Shown piece by piece: positions 36,992 to 46,712 of a stretch of DNA of 64,000 nt. The notes under the pieces were generated by a model. The model was not told where the DNA came from, searched no databases, and saw nothing but the letters and a program-made list of their open reading frames with translations. Location of the stretch: NCBI GenBank assembly GCA_003987775.1, contig RXJD01000018.1, positions 1 through 64,000 on the forward strand, in the 5' to 3' direction. The stretch comes from Mycobacterium sp. GTDB taxonomy: Bacteria; Actinomycetota; Actinomycetes; Mycobacteriales; Mycobacteriaceae. Numbering within the stretch: position 1 is the stretch's first letter; every line of letters starts with the position of its first letter. The translations under genes and the position numbers were made by a program.

Positions 36992-38344
36992 CTACGGCCC
37001 GGCCCGTTCGTCGTCGTCGTCGTTGAGAAGTCGCTCAGGGTGGTGGTAATCGTTGGTGCGGGGGCCGCCGCGGTCGAAGCGCTTCGGCGGGGTCCACGCG
37101 GTGCGATGGTTGGCAAATTTGGTTGTGGTCCAACCTCTTTCGATCAGTTTGTGGTTAGGGGCGCAGGCCAGCGTGAGGGTGTCGACGTCGGTGTTGCCGC
37201 CGGTGGCCCATTCGTTGATGTGGTGGACTTCGCATTTGTCGGCGGGGACGTCGCAGCCGGGGAAGGTGCAGCCGCGTTCGGCGGCGATCAGGGCCAGTCG
37301 TTGATCGGCTGAGGCGATGCGGCGGGCACGCCCGAGGTAGAGGGGCCGGTTGGAGTGTCCGTCGAAGATGGCGAGGTAGTGGACGGCGCGGCTGGCCATT
37401 TCGACCAGTTCGCGCATCGGGATCACAGTGCCGCTGGCGGTGACGCCGTGGCCGGTAGCAGTGGTCAGTTCCTGCAAAGTGGTGGTCACTACGACGGTGA
37501 CGGGCAGGCCGTTGTGCTGGCCGAGACCGGGGTCGCCGAGCTGGCGGCGTAGCAGATCGTTGAGGGCGTCATGCTGGCGTTGGCCCGGGGTGCGGGTGTC
37601 GATCTCGGGGGTGGCATCCGACGAGAGGTTGTCGGGGTTGCACATGCCAGGGGCCGCGAACCGAGCCAGCCAGGCTTCGATGTTGGCGCGCAGTTCGGGG
37701 GTGGCGATGAGGGTGGCTTCGCTCATGCCGTCGGCGCGCTGGGGTTTGAAGGTCAAGCTGCGCTGGCGGGCGCGGTCGTGGTCGGAGAATTTTCCGTCGG
37801 GGTTGATCAGGACGGCGGCGCGTTTGGCGGCTTTGTCGAGTTGGTCGGGCCGAAGTTGGGTGGCTTGCTGGGCCAGCAGGTGTTCGGCGTGCTCGATGAC
37901 GGTGGCCGGGGTGGGGGTGGGCAGATTGCGGACAAAGGTTTGGATCACTCGCAGGTGCTGGGCGTCGAGCAGGCCCCGACGCCATTGCTGGGACGTGGCC
38001 GGGAGTTCGGGGGGCAACCGCTGGCCGGTGAGTGTGGTGCGTGGGGCCAGTTGGGTGGCGTCGCGGATGCGGCGGCGCGCTTCGGCGTAGCTGATGCGGC
38101 ACCAGTCGGCGATGACCTGGTGGGTGGGGCCGCCGATGTCGGCAGGGTCTTCCGTGGCGAGGCCCGCGATCAGGTCGTGGCTGACCACGGCTTGCTGTCG
38201 GCGGGAGGTTTCGAGGCGTTCCAGGGCCCTGCACCGCACCACAGGGTCCAGCATCTGGTGCTGCAGGTCAGCGATTGAGGCGACGGCGGCGTCGAGGGCG
38301 TCGAAAGCGGCCACCAATTCCGCCGAAGCCGTGATCGCACGCAT
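36992..38344 (-). CDS. DUF222/HNH endonuclease domain protein (13E12 family)
   Basis: A 450-residue protein of the large mycobacterial 13E12 repeat family. DUF222 fills the N-terminal ~300 residues. The C-terminus has a zinc HNH nuclease domain: CTFPGCDVPADKCEVHHINEWATGG followed by LACAPNHKLI, which includes the paired cysteines and the catalytic His-His. The family is multicopy and associated with repeats; in M. tuberculosis a copy hosts the phiRv1 prophage attachment site. Whether this copy is active or mobile cannot be told. It is transcribed towards the GNAT-epoxide hydrolase gene, 81 bases away. Confidence 0.9.
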   Translation of the reverse strand: MRAITASAELVAAFDALDAAVASIADLQHQMLDPVVRCRALERLETSRRQQAVVSHDLIAGLATEDPADIGGPTHQVIADWCRISYAEARRRIRDATQLAPRTTLTGQRLPPELPATSQQWRRGLLDAQHLRVIQTFVRNLPTPTPATVIEHAEHLLAQQATQLRPDQLDKAAKRAAVLINPDGKFSDHDRARQRSLTFKPQRADGMSEATLIATPELRANIEAWLARFAAPGMCNPDNLSSDATPEIDTRTPGQRQHDALNDLLRRQLGDPGLGQHNGLPVTVVVTTTLQELTTATGHGVTASGTVIPMRELVEMASRAVHYLAIFDGHSNRPLYLGRARRIASADQRLALIAAERGCTFPGCDVPADKCEVHHINEWATGGNTDVDTLTLACAPNHKLIERGWTTTKFANHRTAWTPPKRFDRGGPRTNDYHHPERLLNDDDDERAGP

Positions 38345-38360
38345 GTTCGAATTCTATTGA

Positions 38361-39633
<1,273 letters not shown>

Positions 39634-39637
<4 letters not shown>

Positions 39638-40086
39638 CCACGCTGCTGATCGTCCACCACACCCCGAGTCCGCACTGTCAGGAGATGTTCGAGGCAGTCG
39701 TGGCCGGCGCGACCGACCCGGAGATCGAGGGCGTGGAGGTGATCCGGCGCCCGGCCCTCACCGTTTCGCCGGTCGAGATGCTCAATGCCGACGGATATGT
39801 GCTCGGCACCCCGGCCAATCTCGGGTACATCAGCGGCGCCCTCAAGCACGCCTTCGATCAGTCTTACTACCAGCTGCTCGACGCTAGTGGGGGCAGACCG
39901 TTCGGCGTCTACATCCATGGCAACGAGGGCAGCGAGGGAGCCGTGCGAGCTGTCGACGGCATCACCGCCGGCCTGGCGTGGGTGAAGGCGGCGGATCATG
40001 TCGTGGTGTCGGGCAAGCCGTCGAAGACGGACCTCGAGCAGTGCTGGAACCTGGGCGCGACGATCGCCGCGACGTTAATGGGCTGA
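39634..40086 (+). CDS. Flavodoxin/NADPH-dependent FMN reductase-like protein (Rv2771c-like)
   Basis: A 150-residue flavodoxin-fold protein. LLIVHHTPSPHCQEMFEAV matches the FMN-phosphate loop position, and DGYVLGTPANLGYISGALKHAFDQ and GVYIHGNEGSEGAVRAVDGI supply the isoalloxazine-contacting loops. It is likely an electron carrier or quinone/azo-type reductase; the partner is unknown. GTG 39634 overlaps the preceding stop as GTGA. Confidence 0.8.
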
Positions 40087-40111
40087 GCCGGCCGGAGACG
40101 GGAGCAGCGCG

Positions 40112-40810
40112 ATGGGCACACCGCCTAGTTCAGAGGGTGAGCTTCTGCACCGCCTCGGCAGCCTCGCGGTCGAACTCGAGGGCCACCGGGACCCGAAGAC
40201 GGTGCTGCACGAGATCGTGCAAGCCTCGGTGCAGATCGTGCCGGGTGCACGCTGGGCGGGTATCTCGCTTCTCGAGGGAGACCGCGTGGAATCACGCGCT
40301 CCCACCGATCAGGTCGTCGCGGAATTGGACCAATTGCAGTCGACCCTGGATGAGGGACCCTGTCTGAGCGCGCTGCGCGAACACCACACGGTCAAGATCG
40401 ACGACATGGCCAGCGAAGTGCGATGGCCACGCTTTGCCGGCGCGGCGCTGGACCGTGGCATCCGGAGTCTCCTGGCATTCCGATTGTTCGTGCGTCGAGG
40501 AAGTCTCGGTGCTCTCAACCTCTACGGCGGCGAGACAGGCGTCTTCGACGAGGAATCTGTTCTCGTCGGCGAGGTGCTGGCTCAACACGCGTCGGTTGCG
40601 CTGGCCCGCCTGAGCTCGGAGGCGCGCTTTCAGCGGGCGCTCGACAGCCGGGACGTCATCGGCCAGGCCAAGGGCCTGCTGATGGAGCGCAACAACGTCG
40701 ACGGTCTGCATGCGTTCCGCATGCTGCTCAAGGTGTCGCAGGAGACCCACACGAAGCTGGTCGACGTTGCGCGGTGGCTGGTGAAGGCGCATGAATCCGG
40801 GCTTTCGTAA
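40112..40810 (+). CDS. GAF-ANTAR domain regulator
   Basis: A 232-residue regulator. A GAF domain covers residues ~20-165 (LHEIVQASVQIVPGARWAGISLLEG, LDEGPCLSAL, SLLAFRLFVRRGSLGALNLYGG). An ANTAR domain covers ~175-228 (RDVIGQAKGLLMERNNVDGLHAFRMLLKVSQETHTKLVDVA). ANTAR proteins bind paired stem-loops in mRNA leaders and block termination; the GAF domain would sense a ligand or redox state. No dual-hairpin target was recognised nearby. It has a GGGAG site before the ATG and stands alone, convergent with the next gene 15 bases away. Confidence 0.88.
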   Translation: MGTPPSSEGELLHRLGSLAVELEGHRDPKTVLHEIVQASVQIVPGARWAGISLLEGDRVESRAPTDQVVAELDQLQSTLDEGPCLSALREHHTVKIDDMASEVRWPRFAGAALDRGIRSLLAFRLFVRRGSLGALNLYGGETGVFDEESVLVGEVLAQHASVALARLSSEARFQRALDSRDVIGQAKGLLMERNNVDGLHAFRMLLKVSQETHTKLVDVARWLVKAHESGLS

Positions 40811-40825
40811 GCGGATTCACCAGAA

Positions 40826-41155
40826 TCAGGTGTGCGCCGGCCGAAACGCCTCCGCCGGCTGACCAAGTGCGAGTGCCGAACTGGTGCCGATCGGCCCGTG
40901 CCGGTCGAACAGCGTCGCGCTTCCGGTGGCGACTCCGGCTGTGCCGTAATGGCTCTGGGCCGCCAAAGCCACGAATTCGCCGTCCGGCAAGCGGATCGCG
41001 GTAACCGTGTAGTCGGCATTGATATGGCGCAGCCCGGCCGTGCCCCAATGGGTCCGCCGTGCCATCGGGCCCGGTATGTAGCGGTCACCGTCGGCAGTGA
41101 AGAACGGCTCCTGAATCGTCACCGCAACGACGATAGGACAGCCATATTCGGTCAT
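40826..41155 (-). pseudogene. C-terminal-like fragment of an acyl-CoA thioesterase (4HBT_3) protein
   Basis: A 109-residue reading frame resembling only the last hot-dog portion of ~270-residue acyl-CoA thioesterases. The recognisable parts are INADYTVTAIRLPDGEFVALAAQSHYGTAGVATGSATLFDRHGPIG, matching the conserved W/Y-G...G-ATL-D-GPIG end. The N-terminal hot-dog domain is missing, and the frame upstream runs antisense through the nitroreductase gene without thioesterase likeness. It is either a decayed remnant or a single-domain protein starting at the ATG at 41155. Confidence 0.5.
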
Positions 41156-41227
41156 CGGCAGAAGTCCCCGCAGGAGTGGACCAAGGCCCCTGTCCCGAGA
41201 CCAGCGGTGCGAGCAAGCTCGGAGAGT

Positions 41228-41629
41228 ATGACTACCTCCATCAAGCCGCGCGTTCGAGATGCGGTCCGACAGTTCAACAAGCACGTACTCAACCCGGCCA
41301 TGATGGCGGTGGCCGGCCGTCGCTTCTGGTATGCGTCGGTGATCGAGCACACCGGGCGGAATTCGGGACGGCGCTATGCCACACCGGTCGTCGCGGTCCC
41401 AGTCCCGGACGGGATCGTCGTGCCGCTGCCTTACGGAACCGGCGTCGACTGGCTGCGCAATGTGCTTGCGGCCGGATCCGCGACGATCCGCTGCAAGGGC
41501 CGGACCTACCACGTGGTGCGACCGCAAGTGGTCGACGCAGCCAGCGTCGATCCCCAGTTGCCGGCAGCCCGGCGCAGAGCTTTTCACGCCTTCGACGTCG
41601 ACAGCTTCGCCAAATTCGCACTGGCCTGA
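41228..41629 (+). CDS. F420-dependent nitroreductase (DDN) family protein
   Basis: A 133-residue protein of the deazaflavin-dependent nitroreductase family (split beta-barrel), with HTGRNSGRRYATPVVAVPVPDGIVVPLPYG and DWLRNVLAAGSATIRCKGRTYHV, the F420-binding segments. It is shorter than Ddn (~150) at the N-terminus. Probable role: F420H2-dependent reduction of quinones or similar small molecules; the substrate is unknown. The ATG at 41228 has a weak GGAG site very close. It starts 72 bases from the divergent thioesterase-like fragment. Confidence 0.82.
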   Translation: MTTSIKPRVRDAVRQFNKHVLNPAMMAVAGRRFWYASVIEHTGRNSGRRYATPVVAVPVPDGIVVPLPYGTGVDWLRNVLAAGSATIRCKGRTYHVVRPQVVDAASVDPQLPAARRRAFHAFDVDSFAKFALA

Positions 41630-41678
41630 TCCTGCGTTTCGCCCTAGCGTAATGACACGGGCGACGGGAGGAACGGGC

Positions 41679-43205
41679 ATGCCTGACGTAGTGGAAATTT
41701 CGCGCAGCAGCAACCCTTTCCCGCGAGACGGGATCACCGCCGACAGGGACGGCGTCGCACATTACGACGACATCCCGGCCACCTTGCTCGACATGCTCCA
41801 CGCGCAGGTGACTGCCCGGCCGGACAGCGAAGCCTTGGTCGAATTGGGCGCGGAGCGGCTGACCTACCGTCAGCTCTGGGACCGTGCGTCACGCGTTGCC
41901 GGCGGCCTGCGCGCCGGCGGTCTGAAACCGGGGGACCGGGTCGCGGTGCGCTACCCCGCGGGAGTCAATTGGGTGCTGGCGTTCTGGGGCACAGTGATGG
42001 CCGGCGGCATCGCGGTCGCCGTCAATACACGATCGGCCCAGCCGGAGGTGGATTTCGTCCTGTCCGATGCGGGCGCGCATATCGACCTGGCCGCGGATAC
42101 GCCGCTGCCGGACGGCCCGCCTTATGTTGCCGAAGATCTCGGCCCCAAAGATGTTGCCGCGCTGTTCTATACGTCGGGCACCACCGGGCATCCCAAGGGC
42201 GTGCCGACCACCCACGAAGCATTCGTCACCAACACCGAGAACGGGATCCGGTGTATCGACCAGCCGCGCGACCTAGGTGAGGGCTTACGCACCCTCATCT
42301 CGGTGCCGCTGTTCCACGTGACAGGTTGTAACTCACAGCTTTTGGCGGCCACCCGGCTCGGTGGTGCGGCAGTGATCATGCCCAGCCTCAACCTGGACGA
42401 GTTGGTATCCTCGCTGGGCGCCGAGCGCATCTCGGTGATGGTCACCGTTCCGGCGATATACGCGTTATTGCTGCGGCACAAGGAGTTCGCCAACGCCGAT
42501 GTGTCCGGTGTCCGCTGGGTAGGGTACGGCGGGGCGCCCATCGCACCCTCGCTGGTCCGGTCCGTAAAGCAGGCCTTTCCGGCTGCCACCGTGTTCAACG
42601 GCTACGGTATGACCGAATCCGCGTCGTTGATGACCGTGCTGCCCGACGCCGAGGCCGTCGAGCACGCCGACTCCGTCGGATACGCGGTGCCCTCAGTGGA
42701 TCTCGGTCTGATTCCGGACAAAGACGGCCAGCTTGTCGGTGAATTGGTGACCAGAGGGCCCAATATCACCGCCGGTTACTGGAACCGGCCAGAGGCCACC
42801 TCCAGCACCATCGTGGACGGCTGGCTGCACACCGGAGACGTGGTGCGCGTCGACGAGGCCGGACGCATGCACATCGTCGACCGGCTCAAAGACATCATCA
42901 ACCGCGGCGGTGAGAACATCTCCAGCGTCGAGGTCGAAGCGGCGCTGCTAGCCGCGCCCGGCGTCATCGATGCATGCGTTCTCGGGGTGCCGGACGACGT
43001 CATGGGGGAGAAGGTCGGCGCGGTGCTTGTCGGAGAGCAGATCGATGTGCCGGTGGTGCTCGAATACTGCCGCGAGCAACTCGCCGATTACAAGGTCCCG
43101 CAGTACGTGACGGTGGCGACCACACCGCTGCCACGCAACGCCGGCGGAAAGTTGCTCAAAGCCAGGCTGCGCGAAAACGCGCAGTGGGGTCCTGCGTTGC
43201 GCTGA
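41679..43205 (+). CDS. Acyl-CoA synthetase (AMP-dependent ligase, FadD-like)
   Basis: A 508-residue ANL-superfamily ligase. It carries LFYTSGTTGHPKGVPTTHEA (P-loop), GYGMTESAS (A5), GWLHTGDVV (A7), IVDRLKDIINRGGENIS (A8 hinge) and PRNAGGKLLKARLRE with the catalytic Lys (A10). It activates a carboxylic acid to acyl-AMP and then acyl-CoA; chain length cannot be assigned. ATG 41679 was chosen for its GGGAGG site seven bases upstream; ATG 41652 would add nine residues. A 13-bp bulged hairpin follows the stop. Confidence 0.9.
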   Translation: MPDVVEISRSSNPFPRDGITADRDGVAHYDDIPATLLDMLHAQVTARPDSEALVELGAERLTYRQLWDRASRVAGGLRAGGLKPGDRVAVRYPAGVNWVLAFWGTVMAGGIAVAVNTRSAQPEVDFVLSDAGAHIDLAADTPLPDGPPYVAEDLGPKDVAALFYTSGTTGHPKGVPTTHEAFVTNTENGIRCIDQPRDLGEGLRTLISVPLFHVTGCNSQLLAATRLGGAAVIMPSLNLDELVSSLGAERISVMVTVPAIYALLLRHKEFANADVSGVRWVGYGGAPIAPSLVRSVKQAFPAATVFNGYGMTESASLMTVLPDAEAVEHADSVGYAVPSVDLGLIPDKDGQLVGELVTRGPNITAGYWNRPEATSSTIVDGWLHTGDVVRVDEAGRMHIVDRLKDIINRGGENISSVEVEAALLAAPGVIDACVLGVPDDVMGEKVGAVLVGEQIDVPVVLEYCREQLADYKVPQYVTVATTPLPRNAGGKLLKARLRENAQWGPALR

Positions 43206-43220
43206 CGCACCCCGGCTTTT

Positions 43221-43257
43221 CGCCCGAAAATCACCTCCTCTATCGGTGATTTGGGCG
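43221..43257 (+). terminator. Terminator-like hairpin after the acyl-CoA ligase gene
   Basis: CGCCC (43221-43225) and AAATCACC (43228-43235) pair with GGTGATTT (43245-43252) and GGGCG (43253-43257), with a 2-base bulge and a 9-base loop. It lies 15 bases past the stop. The remaining ~140 bases to the PE gene are more AT-rich and must carry its promoter, but no convincing -35/-10 pair stands out. Confidence 0.65.
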
Positions 43258-43397
43258 CCGATACCACAGCAAAGTGACACGCTCAATATGGCGGTGTAAC
43301 GAAGCCGTGAATCGGCGCGCCGTTTTTGCCGGACGGGGGTGCGGATCTTCAGCAATCACAAACAGTCCCGACTGTCCGTACACAAGAGGAGCAACAC

Positions 43398-44171
43398 ATG
43401 TCTTTCGTGACCACACAACCCGACGAGTTGCTGGCCGCAGCGGGGAAGCTGCAGACCGTTGGCGCCCAGCAGGCCGCTCAGAACGCCGCCGCTGCGGCGC
43501 CGACCACCTCCGGCATGATTCCCGCCGCCGCAGACGAGGTGTCGGCGCTGCAGGCATCCCTGTTCGCCGCGTACGGCACGCTTTATCAGCAGGTCAGCGA
43601 CCAAGCAACCGCCATGTACGACGCCTTCGTCAACACTCTCGGCCTCAGCGCGCAGACGTACGCCGCGACCGAGTCGGCCAATTCGGCCGCCGCTGCACTA
43701 CCGGCTGCCCTGACGGATTCACCGCTGGCCGACGTGGCCAACATCGTCAATATCGGGGTAGGCAACTGGGCCTCGGCAGCCTCGAATCTGGTGGGCATGG
43801 CCAACGGAGGCCTGTTAGTGCCGGTCGAAGAAGGTGCGGTCGAGGGTGCCGCCGATACCGCAGGCGGTGCCGCCGATATCGCAGGCATGGAAGGGGCAGC
43901 GGGTGTCGGGTCGGCACCCGTCGCCGCCGGGATCGTCGGGGCACCCCCGACGATGTCGGCCTCATCTGCCTGGGCCGGCCCCGCCGCCCTGGTGTCGAGC
44001 ACCGCGCCGAAATCAATGGGCACCACAGCCGCCGCGGCGCCGACGGTGACAGGAACGACACTGGTGCCCGGCATGCCGGGAATGGCGTCAGCGAGCCGCA
44101 GCAGCACCGGATTCGGGGCGCCGCGCTACGGGGTCAAGCCCCTGGTCATGGCCCGGCCGGTGCACGCCTGA
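43398..44171 (+). CDS. PE family protein (PE27-like)
   Basis: A 257-residue protein. The PE domain covers residues 1 to ~95 ([24 protein letters not shown]...) with YAATE at its end matching the YxxxD/E type VII export signal. The rest is Ala/Gly-rich and not PGRS-like. It ends in [17 protein letters not shown], a C-terminal sequence also found on the two neighbouring PPE proteins. An AGGAG site lies six bases before the ATG. The locus corresponds to PE27 (Rv2769c) in M. tuberculosis. It probably forms a PE-PPE heterodimer with the next gene product. Confidence 0.92.
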   Translation: MSFVTTQPDELLAAAGKLQTVGAQQAAQNAAAAAPTTSGMIPAAADEVSALQASLFAAYGTLYQQVSDQATAMYDAFVNTLGLSAQTYAATESANSAAAALPAALTDSPLADVANIVNIGVGNWASAASNLVGMANGGLLVPVEEGAVEGAADTAGGAADIAGMEGAAGVGSAPVAAGIVGAPPTMSASSAWAGPAALVSSTAPKSMGTTAAAAPTVTGTTLVPGMPGMASASRSSTGFGAPRYGVKPLVMARPVHA

Positions 44172-44187
44172 AGGAAAGGGATTGCAC

Positions 44188-45333
44188 ATGCTGGACTTTG
44201 GCGCATTGCCTCCGGAGATCAACTCCATGCGGATGTACACCGGCGCCGGGGCCGCGCCGATGATGGCCGCCGCCGCGGCGTGGAACGGACTGGCGGTCGA
44301 GCTGAGCACGACAGCGGATTCCTTCGAGTCGGTGATCAGTGCGCTCGCCACCGAGCAGTGGATGGGCCCCGCCTCGCTGTCCATGGCCGCTGCGGCGCAA
44401 CCCTTCCTGGCCTGGCTGACCTACACCGCGGAATCCACGGCGCTGGCGGGCTCCCAGGCGGTCGCGTCCGCGGCGGCGTTCGAGACGGCGCACGCGATGA
44501 CGGTGCCTCCGGCAGAGGTGGCCGCGAACAGGGCCCTGCTGGCCGTCCTGGTGGCGACCAACGTACTGGGACAGAACACCCCTGCCATCGCGGCGGTCGA
44601 GGCGCAGTACGGCGAAATGTGGGCGCAGGACGCGCTGGCCATGTACGGCTACGCGGGGTCCTCGGCCGCGTCGGGGAAGCTGAACCCGCTCGCGGTGCCG
44701 GCGCAGGCCACCAACCCCGCGGCGGTGGCCAACCAGGCCGCGGCAGTAACCCGAGCCGCCCAGCAGTCCGGATTGAACACTCTGATCGGCGACATCCCCA
44801 ACGCGGTTGGAGTCTTGGCGTCTCCGGCAGCAGCTGACGCGGCGGCGCTGGATCCGGTCACCCAAGTCATCACCGATCTGCTGGCCGTCCCGTTCGTACA
44901 GAACACCATCAACGGCGCGGTCAACACCGCGGGATGGTTCACCACTGCCGGAATCACCACCGGAGTGTTCCTGCAACACACCCTGGATACGCTGCCCGCC
45001 GCCGGGGCGGCCGCCGGGATCGGTCCGGCGGGCGCCGCCGCGGTGGCCAACGTGGTGAGCCCGGTTGGTGCTGGTGCCGCTCCGCTGATGGGCGCGGCAA
45101 CGTCGGTCGGCGGGCTTTCCGTGCCGGCAAGCTGGTCTGCCGCGGCGCCGGCGGTCACCACCGGCACGACGGTCGGCGAGGGCAGCGGGTGGGCGGTGCC
45201 CGAGGAAACCGGAGTGGTCGCCGGTGTGCCCGGGGCACCCGGAGCGGCGATGGCGGCCAAGGGCGGGTCCGGCATGGCCGGACCTCGCTACGGGTTCAAG
45301 CCGGTGGTCATGCCCAAACACGTCATCGGCTGA
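44188..45333 (+). CDS. PPE family protein, SVP subgroup
   Basis: A 381-residue protein with the PPE domain in the first ~180 residues ([76 protein letters not shown]). The SVP signature GGLSVPASW lies near residue 310, and the C-terminus reads [17 protein letters not shown] 44188 was chosen for its AAGGAAAGGG site; a TTG at 44182 is in frame. It is 16 bases downstream of the PE gene. PPE proteins of this type are exported through ESX systems, often with their PE partner; the function is unknown. Confidence 0.93.
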   Translation: MLDFGALPPEINSMRMYTGAGAAPMMAAAAAWNGLAVELSTTADSFESVISALATEQWMGPASLSMAAAAQPFLAWLTYTAESTALAGSQAVASAAAFETAHAMTVPPAEVAANRALLAVLVATNVLGQNTPAIAAVEAQYGEMWAQDALAMYGYAGSSAASGKLNPLAVPAQATNPAAVANQAAAVTRAAQQSGLNTLIGDIPNAVGVLASPAAADAAALDPVTQVITDLLAVPFVQNTINGAVNTAGWFTTAGITTGVFLQHTLDTLPAAGAAAGIGPAGAAAVANVVSPVGAGAAPLMGAATSVGGLSVPASWSAAAPAVTTGTTVGEGSGWAVPEETGVVAGVPGAPGAAMAAKGGSGMAGPRYGFKPVVMPKHVIG

Positions 45334-45541
45334 TCATTGGAAGTTCCTATGAGAACGGCAAGTTGGCGAGGAGCGCGATTGCCAAAACTCATTAAAATCA
45401 CGCTGAGCGGTGGCCGGTATCGTTTCTGGAGGCCGCGCCTTCACGCGACCACTAGTCGGGGGGCTAGCCAGCATCGGCGCTGACGTAACCGCCTCGTAGA
45501 AGAAGCCCGCAGCGGGCCTACGCAACGACGGAACATCTCAC
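45334..45541 (+). other. Gap between the two PPE genes with a short hairpin
   Basis: These 208 bases contain a locally AT-richer stretch (45380-45425) that could hold a promoter and a GCCCG-CAG-CGGGC hairpin (45505-45517) some 25 bases before the second PPE start. No open frame or clear Shine-Dalgarno is seen, so the second PPE is probably expressed separately. Confidence 0.35.
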
Positions 45542-46690
45542 GTGGACTTTGGAGCGCTACCGCCGGAGGTCAACTCCGCCCTCATGCATACGGGCGCGGG
45601 CGCCGCTCCGCTGCTCACAGCGGCGAGTGCCTGGAACGGTATCGCGGACGAGCTGAGCACCGCTGCGACCTCCGTCGAGTCGCTCATCACCCGGCTGAGC
45701 ACCCAAGAATGGGTCAGTGCTGCGTCATTGTCGATGGCGGCCGCCGCCCAGCCGTTTGTCACGTGGCTGAGCCGCACCGCCGACGCGTCGGCGGTTGCGG
45801 CCGCTCAGGCGATGTCGTCGGTGGCCGCATTCGAGACCGCCTTCGCGATGACGGTGCCCCCGGCCGAGGTCGCGGCCAACAGAGCACAGCTGGCCGCGCT
45901 GATCGAGACCAACCCGGTCGGACAGAACATGTCTGCCATCGCCGCCGTCGAGTCGGCTTACAGCGAGATGTGGGCGCGCGATGCCGCCGCCATGTACGCC
46001 TATGCCGCATCTTCGGCAGCAGCGGGAAGGCTTGATCCGCTGCTGAGCCCCACGGAGATGACGAATCCCGCCGGTCTCGGCAACCAAGCCGCGGCTGTCG
46101 CTCAAGCCGCCGCATCCGCTTCCGCTTCCGCGGAGCAGGCGGCGCTGGGCGCGATCGTCGGTGCAGGGCCCGACGCCGTACTGAGCCTGGCTGGACCGGC
46201 GGAGGCCCCGGCCAGCACCGGGTCCACGTTGCTGGACTTGTTCATCGCTTTCGACCGAACCGAACTGTGGTGGGCCGGCACGTTCGATCACAACAGGGCC
46301 ACCTACTGGGACTACTCGGTCGGCCAGATCGGCAGTGGCGGAAACGATGACGACGAGCCCAAGGAGATTTCGCACGACGCGGCCCATCACGGCGCTGCGG
46401 CTCACTCGGCGAAGCCGGGGGTCGTCGGCAAAACCCCGACGGTTGCCGGACTGGGCACGGCGCACCTGGTCGGTGCACTGTCGGTTCCGGCGAGCTGGTC
46501 GAATTCAGTGCCGGCCGCCGATATTCCGGCCGCCGAGGGCACCTACTGGGAGGTGCCCCGGGACGAGGATTCGTTCGAGCAACCGACGCCCGCTCCCGGA
46601 AGTGTCGCGGCCATCTTCGACGGCCGTACCCGCCCGGGGCCCCGCTTCGGCGTCAAGCCGGTCGTTATGCCCAGGCAAGGACTCCTTTGA
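45542..46690 (+). CDS. PPE family protein, SVP subgroup
   Basis: A 382-residue protein with the PPE domain ([75 protein letters not shown]). The WxG-type turn reads WVS, not WMG. Its central section differs from the upstream PPE: LFIAFDRTELWWAGTFDHNRATYWDY and a charged GGNDDDEPKEISHD loop. ALSVPASW is the SVP signature, and PRFGVKPVVMP ends the protein. The GTG start at 45542 has no obvious ribosome site. It was probably produced by duplication of the neighbouring PPE followed by divergence. Confidence 0.9.
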   Translation: MDFGALPPEVNSALMHTGAGAAPLLTAASAWNGIADELSTAATSVESLITRLSTQEWVSAASLSMAAAAQPFVTWLSRTADASAVAAAQAMSSVAAFETAFAMTVPPAEVAANRAQLAALIETNPVGQNMSAIAAVESAYSEMWARDAAAMYAYAASSAAAGRLDPLLSPTEMTNPAGLGNQAAAVAQAAASASASAEQAALGAIVGAGPDAVLSLAGPAEAPASTGSTLLDLFIAFDRTELWWAGTFDHNRATYWDYSVGQIGSGGNDDDEPKEISHDAAHHGAAAHSAKPGVVGKTPTVAGLGTAHLVGALSVPASWSNSVPAADIPAAEGTYWEVPRDEDSFEQPTPAPGSVAAIFDGRTRPGPRFGVKPVVMPRQGLL

Positions 46691-46699
46691 ACCGGGCCG

Positions 46700-46705
46700 T
46701 ACGCT
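46700..46705 (+). promoter_or_regulatory. -10 element of leaderless acyl-CoA carboxylase promoter
   Basis: TACGCT lies seven bases before the ATG at 46713, inside the 22-base gap after the PPE gene. Confidence 0.55.
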
Positions 46706-46712
46706 GTGCCCT

